Below are positions 26,450 through 36,216 of a stretch of 60,959 bases of DNA, one piece after another. Made by a program: the position numbers and the translations under genes. Below the pieces are notes generated by a model. That model saw nothing but the letters and a program-made list of their open reading frames with translations. It was not told the DNA's origin and did no database searches. Origin of the DNA: Vreelandella aquamarina (lineage in GTDB: Bacteria; Pseudomonadota; Gammaproteobacteria; Pseudomonadales; Halomonadaceae); the NCBI RefSeq assembly GCF_900110265.1, contig NZ_FODB01000017.1, positions 1 through 60,959 of the forward strand. Reading direction: 5' to 3'. The stretch's first letter is position 1. The number at the start of each line of letters is the position of its first letter.

Positions 26450-28516
26450 TCACTGGGGTAGCTGAGAGATGTCGGCCACTTCCAGGAACAGCGCCTGCAG
26501 GCTGGCAAGCAGGGCAAGGCGGTTACGGCGAATGGCATCGTCATCCGCCATGACCATCACTTGATCAAAGAAGGCATCGACCGGCTCACGCAGCGTGGCG
26601 AGCGCGTCTAGCGCTTGCTGATAATCACCTGCTGCGAACAGCGGAGCCACCTGTTGCTGGCTAGCCGTGACCGCTTCAAACAGCGCTTTTTCCGCCGCTT
26701 CTTGAAGAAGCGAGGCCTCTACCTGAGTGCTGCCATCATGCTCCTGCTTGCTCAGGATGTTGGAAACACGCTTGTTGGCAGCGGCCAGGGCTGCGGCTTC
26801 TTCACGTTGAGCAAAGGCTTTGACGGCACGTAAGCGACGCGCAAAATCCAGCGGTTTGGTGACCGGACGAGCGCGGACGGCGAGGTACATCTCAGCAGAG
26901 ATACCCTCCTCCTGGCCCCAGGCGCGGAAGCGGTCGAGCATATACGTCAGTACGTCTTCTACTAGGCCGTCGGCTTTTGGCAGATTCTGGTGCTGATCAG
27001 CCGCCACTTGCAGCAGTTCACGCAAGTCGAGATTCAGCTCGCCTTTCACCAGAATGTTCAGCACGCCAATGGAGGCGCGGCGCAGGGCGAAGGGGTCTTT
27101 TGCGCCCGTGGGGCGCTGGCCGATACCGAAGATGCCCACCAGGGTATCTAAACGATCAGCTAGTGCCAGCGCTTGGCCGGTCAAACTTTGCGGAATCGCG
27201 TCGCTGGCAAAGCGGGGCAGGTATTGCTCTTCTAACGCCTGGGCGACTTCCGCCGGTTCGCCATCCTGCTCGGCGTAGTAGCGGCCCATAATGCCCTGCA
27301 GCTCGGGGAATTCGAGTACCATTTCGGTAACGAGATCACATTTGGCCAGGGCCACGGTGCGTTGCGCATGAGCCACGTCACCCTGGATGCGCTCAGCGAT
27401 GAAAGTGGCGATGGCCGTGCTGCGGCGGGCTTTATCCGCCAGCGTGCCCAGCTGCTGCTGGAAGACCACGCTTTCTAATTGCGGAATGCGCGAGGCTAGC
27501 GTGTGCTTGCGGTCGGTGTCGTAGAAGAAGGCCGCATCCGCCAAGCGTGGGCGAATGACCTTTTCATTGCCGGAGATCACCTGATCAGGGTCTTGGCTCT
27601 CGATGTTCGAGATAGTGATGAACAACGGTTTCAGCTTGCCCCGATCATCCAGCAGGTGGAAGTACTTCTGGTTGGCCTTCATGGAGGAGATCAGACACTC
27701 CGCGGGCACTTCCAAAAAGCGCTCGTCGAAGCTGCCGGTCAGTGCGACGGGCCACTCCACCAAACCGCTGACCTCTACCAGCAGGTCCTCGTCGATGACG
27801 GCGTTGGCTTCCTGGACTTCGGCCTCGGCGAGCACCTGCTCACGAATACGCTCCCGGCGACGCTGGCGGTCTGCCAATACGTAGGCATTTTCCAGTGCCG
27901 CAAGGTAGTCGTCGGCATGCTCAAGTTGAATTGCATCCGGCGCGTGGAAGCGATGGCCGTAGGTGGTACGGCTGGCTTGAAGGCCAAGGGCTTCGGCGGT
28001 AATCACCTCGTTGCCATACAGCGCCACCAGCCAGTGAACCGGGCGGGAGAACTCAACGCGGGACGCACCCCAGCGCATGTTCTTGGGCACCGGCAGCGAC
28101 TGTAGTGTTTTACGCACCATCTCAGGCAGTAGCGCTTGAACGCTGTCGCCCTGCTGCTGTTCGCGGTAGCCAAGCCAGGTGCCCTTATCGGTTTCCAGGT
28201 GGATCAGATCATCCACGCTGACACCGCAGGAGCGGGCAAAACCTTCTGCCGCTTTGGTGGGGGCACCGTCTTTAAACGCGGCGGCCAGGGCAGGGCCTCG
28301 GCGCTCTACTTCACGGTCTGGCTGCTTGTCGGCAAGCCCGGTGACTTGTACGGCTAAGCGGCGCGGCGTGGCGTAGGCGGTCACCGCTTGGAAGGGAATT
28401 TCGGCTTCCTGTAGGCCTTTTTCAATGCCGGCAGCAAACGCGTCTGAGAGCGCGTCCAGCGCGGTTGGCGGAAGTTCTTCTGCGCCCAGTTCTAATAAAA
28501 GCGTATCAACGGCCAT
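26450..28516 (-). CDS. glyS: Glycyl-tRNA synthetase beta subunit
   Basis: GlyS is the large subunit of the alpha2-beta2 glycyl-tRNA synthetase and binds tRNA-Gly. At 688 residues it matches the family. It starts AVDTLLLELGAEELPPTALD, contains ATPRRLAVQVTGLADKQPDR near 50, the HD-like region (ALAKCDLVTEMVLEFPELQG), MGRYYAEQDGE and a C-terminal anticodon-binding-like domain. It is read with glyQ: the glyQ stop TAA and glyS ATG share one base (TAATG), so the two are probably translationally coupled. Confidence 0.97.
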   Translation of the reverse strand: MAVDTLLLELGAEELPPTALDALSDAFAAGIEKGLQEAEIPFQAVTAYATPRRLAVQVTGLADKQPDREVERRGPALAAAFKDGAPTKAAEGFARSCGVSVDDLIHLETDKGTWLGYREQQQGDSVQALLPEMVRKTLQSLPVPKNMRWGASRVEFSRPVHWLVALYGNEVITAEALGLQASRTTYGHRFHAPDAIQLEHADDYLAALENAYVLADRQRRRERIREQVLAEAEVQEANAVIDEDLLVEVSGLVEWPVALTGSFDERFLEVPAECLISSMKANQKYFHLLDDRGKLKPLFITISNIESQDPDQVISGNEKVIRPRLADAAFFYDTDRKHTLASRIPQLESVVFQQQLGTLADKARRSTAIATFIAERIQGDVAHAQRTVALAKCDLVTEMVLEFPELQGIMGRYYAEQDGEPAEVAQALEEQYLPRFASDAIPQSLTGQALALADRLDTLVGIFGIGQRPTGAKDPFALRRASIGVLNILVKGELNLDLRELLQVAADQHQNLPKADGLVEDVLTYMLDRFRAWGQEEGISAEMYLAVRARPVTKPLDFARRLRAVKAFAQREEAAALAAANKRVSNILSKQEHDGSTQVEASLLQEAAEKALFEAVTASQQQVAPLFAAGDYQQALDALATLREPVDAFFDQVMVMADDDAIRRNRLALLASLQALFLEVADISQLPQ

Positions 28517-29487
28517 TATGCGTCTCCCTGCTCGGCGAGCTCTTCTTGTAACAGTTCACGGCGTAATGCTTCCGGTGCCATGGGGAAGCCTGCTGCTTTA
28601 CGAGACTCGAAGTAGGCGGTAGCGACGTCACGCGCCATGGTGCGTACGCGCAGGATGAAGCGCTGACGTTCCGTGACGGAGATCGCGTGGCGTGCGTCCA
28701 GCAGGTTAAACGTATGGGACGCTTTCAGCACCTGCTCGTAAGCGGGCAGCGGCAGGCTTGCGGCCAAGAGTTTGCTGCACTCTTTTTCCTGGTGATCAAA
28801 CGCCGCGAAGAGCTGATCCACATCTGCGTGCTCAAAGTTATACGCAGACTGCTCGCGCTCGTTTTGCAGGTAGACATCGCCATAACTCACTTTGCTGCCG
28901 TCCGGCGCGATGGCCCATACCAGGTCGTAAACGCTATCGACGTTCTGCAGGTACATGGCGATACGCTCAAGCCCATAGGTCAGCTCGCCGGTGACGGGGT
29001 AGCACTCGATGCCGCCCGCCTGCTGGAAGTAGGTGAACTGAGTCACTTCCATGCCGTTGAGCCATACTTCCCAACCAAGGCCCCAGGCACCTAACGTGGG
29101 GGACTCCCAGTTGTCTTCCACGAAGCGCACGTCGTGGATCAGCGGGTCGAGCCCCAAACGCTTCAACGAGCCTAGGTAAAGATCCTGTAGGTTGCTGGGG
29201 GAGGGCTTCATCACCACCTGAAACTGGTAGTAGTGCTGCAGGCGGTTGGGGTTTTCGCCGTAGCGGCCGTCGGTTGGACGGCGGGAAGGCTGAACGTAGG
29301 CAGCGTTCCAAGTTTCTGGGCCAATCGCCCGCAGGAAGGTGGCGGGGTGGAAGGTGCCCGCGCCGACTTCCATATCGAGGGGCTGGAGGATGACGCAGCC
29401 CTGTTCTGCCCAGTACTGTTGCAGAGCAAGGATCAAGCCTTGAAAGGTCGACACATCGGGTGTCGATTGGTTTGTCGAAACACTCAT
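28516..29487 (-). CDS. glyQ: Glycyl-tRNA synthetase alpha subunit
   Basis: GlyQ is the catalytic subunit making glycyl-adenylate. The protein is 323 residues from the ATG at 29487 (MSVSTNQ). It has the class II features [60 protein letters not shown] and [20 protein letters not shown]. An in-frame ATG at 29517 has no ribosome site, so the shorter form is preferred, though the extra leading residues cannot be excluded. It is upstream of glyS in the same operon and divergent from hldD. Confidence 0.96.
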   Translation of the reverse strand: MSVSTNQSTPDVSTFQGLILALQQYWAEQGCVILQPLDMEVGAGTFHPATFLRAIGPETWNAAYVQPSRRPTDGRYGENPNRLQHYYQFQVVMKPSPSNLQDLYLGSLKRLGLDPLIHDVRFVEDNWESPTLGAWGLGWEVWLNGMEVTQFTYFQQAGGIECYPVTGELTYGLERIAMYLQNVDSVYDLVWAIAPDGSKVSYGDVYLQNEREQSAYNFEHADVDQLFAAFDHQEKECSKLLAASLPLPAYEQVLKASHTFNLLDARHAISVTERQRFILRVRTMARDVATAYFESRKAAGFPMAPEALRRELLQEELAEQGDA

Positions 29488-29596
29488 CGCGGAAAGCACC
29501 GTTGGCCATGAATTCATAAGCCGTCAAGTATACAATCACAGGCAGATGGGTTATAGGCACGTTAGCCAAAGAGCCGCTTTTGGTAAGGAGAACGAG

Positions 29597-30553
29597 ATGA
29601 TCGTGGTAACAGGCGGTGCCGGGTTTATCGGCGCCAATATTGTCAAAGCGCTAAATGCTCGCGGCCGTGACGATGTGATGGTGGTCGACGACCTGCGCGA
29701 TGGCACCAAATTCGTCAATTTGGCGGACTGCACGCTGGCTGACTACTTGGATAAAGACGATTTCATCGCCCGCGTGAAAGCCGCGCTACGTGGTGAAACG
29801 GTGGACTTGCCCACCATCGATGCGATTTTCCATGAAGGGGCCTGTTCGGATACAACCGAGTGGGATGGGCACTATATGATGGAGAATAACTTCGAGTACT
29901 CCAAAGTGTTGCTCAACTACTGTGAAAAACTGGGTATTCCTTTTCTGTACGCGTCGTCAGCGGCGACCTACGGCGGCAGCGAGGTGTTCAAGGAAGCGCC
30001 AGAGTATGAAAAGCCGCTCAACGTCTACGGCTACTCCAAACTGCTGTTCGATCAGCACGTTCGCTCGCGCTGGAACGAGCTGACCACGCAGGTGGTAGGT
30101 TTCCGCTACTTCAACGTTTACGGGCCGCGAGAGCAGCATAAAGGCAAGATGGCCAGCGTGGCGTACCACAACCACCTGCAGATCCGTAACGGCGAAACGC
30201 TGAAGCTGTTCGGTGCTTACGGCGGCTATGAGGCGGGCATGCAGAGCCGCGATTTTGTCTACGTAGGCGATGTGGTCGATGTAAATCTCTGGTTCCTGGA
30301 CAACCCCAGCGCCTCGGGCATCTTCAATTTGGGCACTGGCCGTGCGGAGCCGTTCAAGGCGATTGGCGAAGCGGTCATCGACTTCTATGGCCAGGGCGAA
30401 ATCGACTACATTCCCTTCCCCCAAGAGTTGAAAGGGCGCTACCAAAGCTACACGCGTGCCGATATTAGCCAACTGCGTGCGGCAGGTTGTGATGTGGAAT
30501 TCAAAACCGTCGCCCAGGGCGTTAAGGCGTACTTGGAGTGGCTAAATGGCTAA
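29597..30553 (+). CDS. hldD: ADP-L-glycero-D-manno-heptose 6-epimerase
   Basis: HldD (RfaD) converts ADP-D-glycero-D-manno-heptose to the L-glycero form that is put into LPS. The 318-residue SDR-type enzyme has [20 protein letters not shown] at 3, a catalytic YGYSK near 140 and [20 protein letters not shown] near 170, all diagnostic. The ATG at 29597 follows AAGGAG by 6 bp; a longer frame begins in the promoter. It overlaps waaF by 8 bp, so the two LPS genes are coupled. Confidence 0.96.
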   Translation: MIVVTGGAGFIGANIVKALNARGRDDVMVVDDLRDGTKFVNLADCTLADYLDKDDFIARVKAALRGETVDLPTIDAIFHEGACSDTTEWDGHYMMENNFEYSKVLLNYCEKLGIPFLYASSAATYGGSEVFKEAPEYEKPLNVYGYSKLLFDQHVRSRWNELTTQVVGFRYFNVYGPREQHKGKMASVAYHNHLQIRNGETLKLFGAYGGYEAGMQSRDFVYVGDVVDVNLWFLDNPSASGIFNLGTGRAEPFKAIGEAVIDFYGQGEIDYIPFPQELKGRYQSYTRADISQLRAAGCDVEFKTVAQGVKAYLEWLNG

Positions 30554-31592
30554 CTCTGCCAAGCGACTGCTGGTAGTAGGCCCCTCCTGGGTAGGCGATA
30601 TGGTCATGGCACAGAGCCTGTTTATGACCTTAAAAGCGCGCTACCCGGGTGCCACCCTTGGGGTGGTCGCCCCCGCTTGGTCTCAGCCGATTCTTGAGCG
30701 TATGCCAGAAGTAGATGAGGTGTTGCCATTGGCGGTGGGCCACGGTGAGTTTGGGCTGGCAAGCCGCCGCGAGCTGGCGGCCAGATTACGCGGCCGCTTT
30801 GACCGCGCCATCGTGCTGCCGCGCTCCTGGAAAGCAGCGCTGGTGCCCTTTATGGCGCGCATTCCCGAGCGGGTGGGTTTTTTAGGTGAGCACCGCTACG
30901 GGCTGTTAAAAGAGCGCCGCAAGCTAGACAAGCAGGTGCTGGACCAAACCGTTAAACGCTTTGTGTCACTAGGGCTGCCTTTGGAGGAGGCGCAAACCGG
31001 TCAGTTTGCGATCCCCAAACCACGGCTCACCATTGATCGGGATAATTTGGTGAACCTGCGTCTTACCCACGCACTGTCATCACGCCCCGCCATAGGCATG
31101 ATGCCGGGCGCAGAGTATGGCCCGGCCAAACAGTGGCCGCTTGAGTACTTCCACCAACTGGCAGCAAGGCTGATCAAAGATGGCTTTGAGGTGCGCGTAC
31201 TGGGCGGGGCCAAAGATCAGGCGGCGGGGCAAGCCATTGTGCAGGGCTTACCTCACGCGCATAACCTATGTGGAAAAACGCAGCTAGCGGATGCGGTGGA
31301 TTTGCTGGCCGACTGCCGTCAGGTTGTGACCAACGATTCGGGCCTGATGCATGTGGCAGCCGCCGTGGGCGTAAGAATCCATGCGCTTTATGGCTCCTCC
31401 TCACCTGCCTACACGCCACCGCTCACGAACAATGCGGTAATTCACTACCTGGGGCTCTCCTGCTCTCCGTGCTTTCAGCGAACTTGCCCCCTGGGCCACA
31501 CCAACTGCTTAAATGAGCTAGACGTAGAGCGCGTTTACCAAGCCATGCGTGCTGACCGGCAGAACGCTAACGGGGTGATCGTTAGCGCATAA
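30546..31592 (+). CDS. waaF: ADP-heptose--LPS heptosyltransferase II
   Basis: WaaF (RfaF) adds the second L,D-heptose to the LPS inner core. At 348 residues it is the normal length for this GT9 enzyme. It shows [20 protein letters not shown] near 15, [17 protein letters not shown] near 106, [12 protein letters not shown] near 189 and the C-terminal [20 protein letters not shown] near 260, with a [18 protein letters not shown]ys cluster typical of WaaF near the end. It overlaps hldD at the start and the opgB-like gene at the 3' end (11 bp, convergent). Confidence 0.94.
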   Translation: MANSAKRLLVVGPSWVGDMVMAQSLFMTLKARYPGATLGVVAPAWSQPILERMPEVDEVLPLAVGHGEFGLASRRELAARLRGRFDRAIVLPRSWKAALVPFMARIPERVGFLGEHRYGLLKERRKLDKQVLDQTVKRFVSLGLPLEEAQTGQFAIPKPRLTIDRDNLVNLRLTHALSSRPAIGMMPGAEYGPAKQWPLEYFHQLAARLIKDGFEVRVLGGAKDQAAGQAIVQGLPHAHNLCGKTQLADAVDLLADCRQVVTNDSGLMHVAAAVGVRIHALYGSSSPAYTPPLTNNAVIHYLGLSCSPCFQRTCPLGHTNCLNELDVERVYQAMRADRQNANGVIVSA

Positions 31593-33234
31593 TCTCTACT
31601 TCGTCGGCGAGATCGGCGGGTGTCTCTGTGACCTGTTCAGCGATGCTCTCTTCGCTTTCACGCCGCTGTGGGGCGAGCCCTTCCCAGAGTCGATGCTGGA
31701 GGGCTGTCTCCTCCCGTAGCCGCTCATTCAGCGTCTCAAGCCCATGAATTTCGACCAGCGTGGGCTGACTGCTCAGCAGTGACGCACCTAACCCGGCACG
31801 GTTATCGTTCAGCGGCAGGCCCATGGCATCCAAAATAGTGGGAAACACATCCAGCATGGTAGCGCTTCGACGCACCCGCTGTGGCCTAATGCCATCACCT
31901 AGCATGATGAGCGTATTGTCGCGATCCAGCGCGGTGAGTTGATCCCATACCGATACGCGCATGGTGAGATGATCACTTAACACTACGACCAGCGTATTCT
32001 CCAGCAGCCCCTCTTGCTCTAACTGTTCGATAAAATCACGCGCTTGGCGCGCAGAGCACTCCACCGAGTAGAGAATATCCTGACCATCGAATTCGCCCTG
32101 GCGGTCCTGGCAGGTCTGTGAGGGGAACCCACTAGGCGCGTGCCCCGCGATGCTCAAGTTCACCACCGCCCAGGGGCCGTTATCTTCTTCGTTCAGGCGG
32201 CGTATTTCGTCAGCAGTAAAGTCGTATAGCGTATCGTCATACAGCCCCCAGCTATTCACATACTCTGGGTCATCGAGTTCAGGCAGCAGCTCCTCTTTGC
32301 CTTTCACGGTATTGAACTGGTGGCCGCGATAGAAAAGCCCCTTCCCGGCAAACTGCGTGCTGGCACCGCCCAAAAAGCTAAGCCGATAGCCTTGTTCAGC
32401 CAGCACATCTCCCAAGCAGTCAACACCGGGTACTACCTTAGAAAGCGGCTCGAACTGGCTATCGTGTAGCAGGCCTGCGGGCATGAGCGGCACGCCGCAC
32501 TGGCTGGCGATCATCCCAGCCATTGTCCAGCCGGTATTCTCCATCTGGTGAATGCCCTCAAACACCAGCCCGCGTTCGCCCAGCGCGGTTAAGTCCGCAT
32601 ACGCATCACCAAACAGCTCATTGCTGTAGGTGCGCTCTATGCTCTCTAAATACATCAGCAGTAGGTTGGGGGCATCGGGCTGGTCGCCGGTAGGCGGTGG
32701 CACATAGCGGCGGTCTAACCACGCGCCGTCGTCAGTCACAATGGCAGCACTGCGCTGGCCAATGCCATAGAGCAGCGGGTTAGCCGCCAGCAGCGCAATG
32801 GCAAAGAAGCGCTCGGTTAATCGCCAGCGCTGATCGTGGCGCGACAACCACGTTACGGATGCCAGCACCGCCAGTACGGTGAGCGTGTAGGACAGTGCCA
32901 GCAGCATTTTACCTGCCCCGCCATGCTCCGCCATGCCCGCCTGTAAATGAAAAAACACCGCCCCGAGGTCGACGTTTCCGAAGCTGTCGGCCAAATAAAC
33001 ATAGATGCTAAATAGGCTAAGTGGCGCAAGCGACCACGGCCACATAGCCCGGTAGCGAGCATTGAGCGGTGCACCCCAACGCAGTTTTAGGCCGACCCCA
33101 ATCCATACGGCTGCGGTCAAAAAGAGTGTCCACCAGGGCAGGCGAGTTAGCACAGTAACGGCATAGCCGAGACTGAGGCCAATCACAACCAGAGGCAGCC
33201 AGGGGGTAAGTTTGAGTGACCTTAAGGGGGGCAT
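31582..33234 (-). CDS. OpgB/MdoB-like phosphoglycerol (or phosphoethanolamine) transferase
   Basis: This is a membrane-anchored member of the sulfatase/alkaline phosphatase superfamily (LtaS/OpgB branch). The 550-residue protein has N-terminal membrane helices (to about 165) and a periplasmic catalytic domain: LLLMYLESIERTYSNELFGD near 196, then MENTGWTMAGMIASQCGVPL with a candidate nucleophile Thr, CLGDVLAEQGYRLSFLGGAS and VVVLSDHLTMR. These resemble OpgB, which modifies osmoregulated periplasmic glucans, more than EptA; a role on LPS core is also possible here. The start is ATG at 33234 with AAGGA; an ATG 6 codons upstream lacks one. It overlaps waaF at the 3' ends. Confidence 0.72.
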   Translation of the reverse strand: MPPLRSLKLTPWLPLVVIGLSLGYAVTVLTRLPWWTLFLTAAVWIGVGLKLRWGAPLNARYRAMWPWSLAPLSLFSIYVYLADSFGNVDLGAVFFHLQAGMAEHGGAGKMLLALSYTLTVLAVLASVTWLSRHDQRWRLTERFFAIALLAANPLLYGIGQRSAAIVTDDGAWLDRRYVPPPTGDQPDAPNLLLMYLESIERTYSNELFGDAYADLTALGERGLVFEGIHQMENTGWTMAGMIASQCGVPLMPAGLLHDSQFEPLSKVVPGVDCLGDVLAEQGYRLSFLGGASTQFAGKGLFYRGHQFNTVKGKEELLPELDDPEYVNSWGLYDDTLYDFTADEIRRLNEEDNGPWAVVNLSIAGHAPSGFPSQTCQDRQGEFDGQDILYSVECSARQARDFIEQLEQEGLLENTLVVVLSDHLTMRVSVWDQLTALDRDNTLIMLGDGIRPQRVRRSATMLDVFPTILDAMGLPLNDNRAGLGASLLSSQPTLVEIHGLETLNERLREETALQHRLWEGLAPQRRESEESIAEQVTETPADLADEVEIMR

Positions 33235-33378
33235 GCCGTATCCTTGGTTCATTAAGAAATTAAGTATGAATACAGTTTGCGAAAAAAATATCTTTTAACT
33301 CATGGTGTGATTATGGATGATAAGATATTTTGCGTCCAGCTACCCACATAGACACTTATTAATTACTAGGTATTTCCT

Positions 33379-34299
33379 ATGGAAAATATTGAAGTTTCTT
33401 TTATAACAATTAATTATAATTCATCAAATTATACAAAATCTTTGGTGAGCAGTATTTTATTAAATACGAAGGATGTTTCTTATGAAGTTATAATTATAGA
33501 TAATGCCTCAGAGGAGAAGGATTTTGAAAATTTGAATGTCGACTTTTTTAGTGGTGAAAATATTAAAATAATCAGAAGCCCTATAAATCTTGGTTTTGCC
33601 GGTGGAAATATGCTTGGTGTGTCTGCTGCGAAGGGGCGTTACTATTTTTTTATAAATAATGATTGTGAAGTTCTTAATGATGCGGCGAGCATTTTTAAAA
33701 AATTTTTGATTACCCATCCAACAACAGCGTTGGTAACAGGGAGTGTACTAGATAAAGAGAATCGGTTCTCGTCTTCTTACAAGCAGTTTCCGCATATAGC
33801 AAAGCAGTTGTTTGGAAATAGCATACAGAGGATTTTTTCAAAGAGAAAATTTCCTAGCAACAAAGTGAAGCTTGAGCACCCTGCAAAAGTTGAAGTTGTT
33901 AGTGGAGCCTGCATGTTTTTTGATGCTAAAGTTTTTTGCAAAATTGGTGGTTTTGATACAGTTTTCTTTCTTTACTGTGAGGAAGAGGATATTTCTAAGA
34001 GAGTGTGGGATCAAGGTAGTGAGGTTTATTTTGTTCCTTCTGCACGGGTTTTTCACGCTTCAGGCGGGAGCTCTAGTCAAGAAGCTTCTTTAGAAAAAGA
34101 GTACTACATATCGTATTTTCACTTGCTAGATAAGCATTATAATAGGCTGGGAAGAGGGCTGCTAAAGTTAGCTCTCTTTTTCAAGCTGTTCTTTAGAGTG
34201 TTTAAACGTAGAAATGGATTAAGGGTTTTTGCGTCTATGTTGGGTGGGTTTGCTAAAAAGGATAGCTTGAGGTACAAGCAGGTAATAAAAAAAGATTGA
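33379..34299 (+). CDS. Family 2 glycosyltransferase, strikingly AT-rich
   Basis: This is a GT2-type (GT-A fold) inverting glycosyltransferase of 306 residues, rhamnosyltransferase-like: VSFITINYNSSNYTKSLVSS at 5, YEVIIIDNASEEKDFEN near 38, LGFAGGNMLGVSAAKGRYYF near 74 and the metal-binding FINNDCEVL near 95, then SGACMFFDAKVF near 176 and FLYCEEEDISKRVW near 197. The base composition (dominated by AAA, ATT, TTT, AAT codons) is completely unlike its GC-rich neighbours, indicating recent acquisition. The sugar added cannot be told. Gaps of 126-144 bp lie on both sides. Confidence 0.88.
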   Translation: MENIEVSFITINYNSSNYTKSLVSSILLNTKDVSYEVIIIDNASEEKDFENLNVDFFSGENIKIIRSPINLGFAGGNMLGVSAAKGRYYFFINNDCEVLNDAASIFKKFLITHPTTALVTGSVLDKENRFSSSYKQFPHIAKQLFGNSIQRIFSKRKFPSNKVKLEHPAKVEVVSGACMFFDAKVFCKIGGFDTVFFLYCEEEDISKRVWDQGSEVYFVPSARVFHASGGSSSQEASLEKEYYISYFHLLDKHYNRLGRGLLKLALFFKLFFRVFKRRNGLRVFASMLGGFAKKDSLRYKQVIKKD

Positions 34300-34374
34300 T
34301 TTTAAGTGCTGGCATGAGAGAGAGGCGTGATTTTATAGACGGCTTAATTTTATTTGTTTTTGATGGGACTTTTT

Positions 34375-35136
34375 ATGTCTATTTCCGCTGTGTTAATTGT
34401 CAAAAACGAAGCGCACCATTTACGTGAGTGCCTGGAAACGCTGACCTGGGCCGACGAAATCGTGGTGCTGGATGCGGGTAGCCAGGATGACACCTGCGCG
34501 ATTGCGCGTGAATTTACCGACCATGTGAGCGTTAATGCCGATTGGCAAGGCTTTGGTATTCAGCGCCAGAGGGCGGAAGCCCTGGCAAGCAGTGAGTGGA
34601 TTTTGATGGTTGATGCTGATGAGCGCGTAACGCCTGAACTGCGCGACAGCATTAAAGATGCTGTTCAGCAGCCGCCTGCTGCCTATAGCGTGAGCCGCCT
34701 GTCGTGGTGCTTTGGCCGCTTTATTCGCCACTCTGGCTGGTACCCAGACCGCGTGCTGCGCCTCTACCCGAAACACCAGGCGGGCTATAACGCTGCGCTG
34801 GTGCATGAAAAGCTGGTGGTAGAAGCCGGGCTGGCTGAAAAGCCGTTATCCGGTGACCTGCTTCACTACACCTACCGCGACCTGCGCCACTATCTTGAAA
34901 AATCTGCGCATTACGCCCAGGCCTGGGCAGAGCAGCGCGCCGCACAGGGGAAAACGGCCACGCTGTGGCAGGGCATTAGCCACGGGCTGGCCTGCTTTCT
35001 CAAAATGTATGTGCTTAAGGCGGGGTTTAAAGATGGCAAGCAGGGGCTGTTGTTAGCCCTGCTGTCCGCTCACTCAACCTTCGCTAAGTACGCGGATCTC
35101 TGGGTTCGTACGCAGACCTCCGAGAAGCAGCGCTGA
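34375..35136 (+). CDS. LPS core glycosyltransferase, family 2 (WaaE/KdtX-like)
   Basis: This GT2 enzyme of 253 residues resembles WaaE/KdtX, which puts a sugar on the first core heptose: SISAVLIVKNEAHHLRECLE at 2, ADEIVVLDAGSQDDTC near 28, LMVDADERVTPELRD near 78 and WYPDRVLRLYPKHQAGYNAA near 121. I chose the ATG at 34375 after GGGA; an upstream ATG at 34354 is possible. Composition is GC-rich, unlike the preceding gene. Its last 63 bp overlap the 3' end of the convergent GT9 gene. Confidence 0.88.
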   Translation: MSISAVLIVKNEAHHLRECLETLTWADEIVVLDAGSQDDTCAIAREFTDHVSVNADWQGFGIQRQRAEALASSEWILMVDADERVTPELRDSIKDAVQQPPAAYSVSRLSWCFGRFIRHSGWYPDRVLRLYPKHQAGYNAALVHEKLVVEAGLAEKPLSGDLLHYTYRDLRHYLEKSAHYAQAWAEQRAAQGKTATLWQGISHGLACFLKMYVLKAGFKDGKQGLLLALLSAHSTFAKYADLWVRTQTSEKQR

Positions 35137-36159
35137 GATCTGGTGGGCTGCCGCGTCGAGATCGATGGCGGTCATGTCCTGTGTGTCAGCGCCTGAAGGC
35201 GGGCTAAACGCCAGGCGCTTTTCCGCCCGGTTGCAGGTTTGCCAGCGCAGCGGCGTGGCTGAGCGCTTGGCCGGATAAAACCCCGCCGTGGCAATGTCCA
35301 GGCAGCCTGCGATATGCAGCGGCCCGGTTGAGCCGGCAATCAGCATATCCGCTCCGCCAAGCTGTAGGGCAAAGGCGTCGACACCTGCGGTGTCGGGGAA
35401 GTGGTCTGCTACAACACCATTTGTGGCAAGCTGCTCCCTCAACTCTTGTGCCTGGGGCTGCTCACTGGGGCCAGCGCTGATCAGCCAGCGTAGTGGTAGG
35501 TGCTGGCACTGCTGGTGAACTTGAGTGATCAGCGCGGCGTACTGCGCCACCGATAAATTCACAGCCGAGCCGCCGCTGCCAGGATGAACCACCACCACGT
35601 GCTCTGAAGCGTCGTTGACCAACGTTTGTCGCTGTTCATAACGCTGCGCGAAATCCATCGGCCAGAAGGGGGGCGAGGGCAGGGTGGAAAGCGTTAGCGA
35701 AAGGCGAGCCAGCAGTTCACAGGCCAAATCGACGTTGTACTGGTACTCCGGCTTTGCTGATTGCGAGCGGCGCTGGCGTACCCGTACGTTATAGAACACC
35801 TGCGCCCACTTGGTCGCCGGGGCAACGCGCAGCGGAATGCCTGCTTTCATGCCTAGCCAACCAATGCGCGGTGTCGAGAACAGCGTTAGCAGTGCATCGA
35901 ATTTCGATTGTTTCACGTGAAACAATAGCGCCTGCTGCGCTGCTTTATCGGCCTGGCTGCCAGGGTCGATAATGACCTCATCTACCCATGGGCACGCCTT
36001 GGCCAAGGGAGCTGTATAGGCAGGAACCAGCACAGTGACGTGGGGTTCAGGTGTTGCCTGCTTCAAACATGCTAGGGCTGGCCAAGCCAGCATGAAATCT
36101 CCAATCTTGTCATTGCGGACCACTAAAATACGAGGTTGCGCAGTCTGGGGATGATTCAT
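35074..36159 (-). CDS. Family 9 glycosyltransferase (heptosyltransferase-like)
   Basis: This is a GT9-family enzyme of 361 residues, probably adding heptose or a related sugar to LPS core: RILVVRNDKIGDFMLAWPAL at 10, VHPGSGGSAVNLS near 208 and the nucleotide-sugar site LIAGSTGPLHIAGCLDI near 285. A fifth parS site lies in the coding sequence (35909-35924) and encodes LFHVKQ around residue 81. The ATG at 36159 follows AAGGAG; a longer frame is unlikely. It overlaps the convergent GT2 gene by 63 bp at its 3' end and is divergent from the GT4 gene with about 57 bp between starts. Confidence 0.88.
   Translation of the reverse strand: MNHPQTAQPRILVVRNDKIGDFMLAWPALACLKQATPEPHVTVLVPAYTAPLAKACPWVDEVIIDPGSQADKAAQQALLFHVKQSKFDALLTLFSTPRIGWLGMKAGIPLRVAPATKWAQVFYNVRVRQRRSQSAKPEYQYNVDLACELLARLSLTLSTLPSPPFWPMDFAQRYEQRQTLVNDASEHVVVVHPGSGGSAVNLSVAQYAALITQVHQQCQHLPLRWLISAGPSEQPQAQELREQLATNGVVADHFPDTAGVDAFALQLGGADMLIAGSTGPLHIAGCLDIATAGFYPAKRSATPLRWQTCNRAEKRLAFSPPSGADTQDMTAIDLDAAAHQISALLLGGLRTNPEIRVLSEG
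35909..35924. other. parS site 5 (inside a GT9 glycosyltransferase gene)
   Basis: A perfect TGTTTCACGTGAAACA in coding sequence, about 9.5 kb to the right of site 4 and about 17 kb from the putative origin. It extends the parS cluster into the LPS locus. Confidence 0.95.
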
Positions 36160-36216
36160 GAAGGCTCCTTGGGTGATAATGGTCAACCGTGTCAACGTCA
36201 TGGCAGAGAGGTATTA

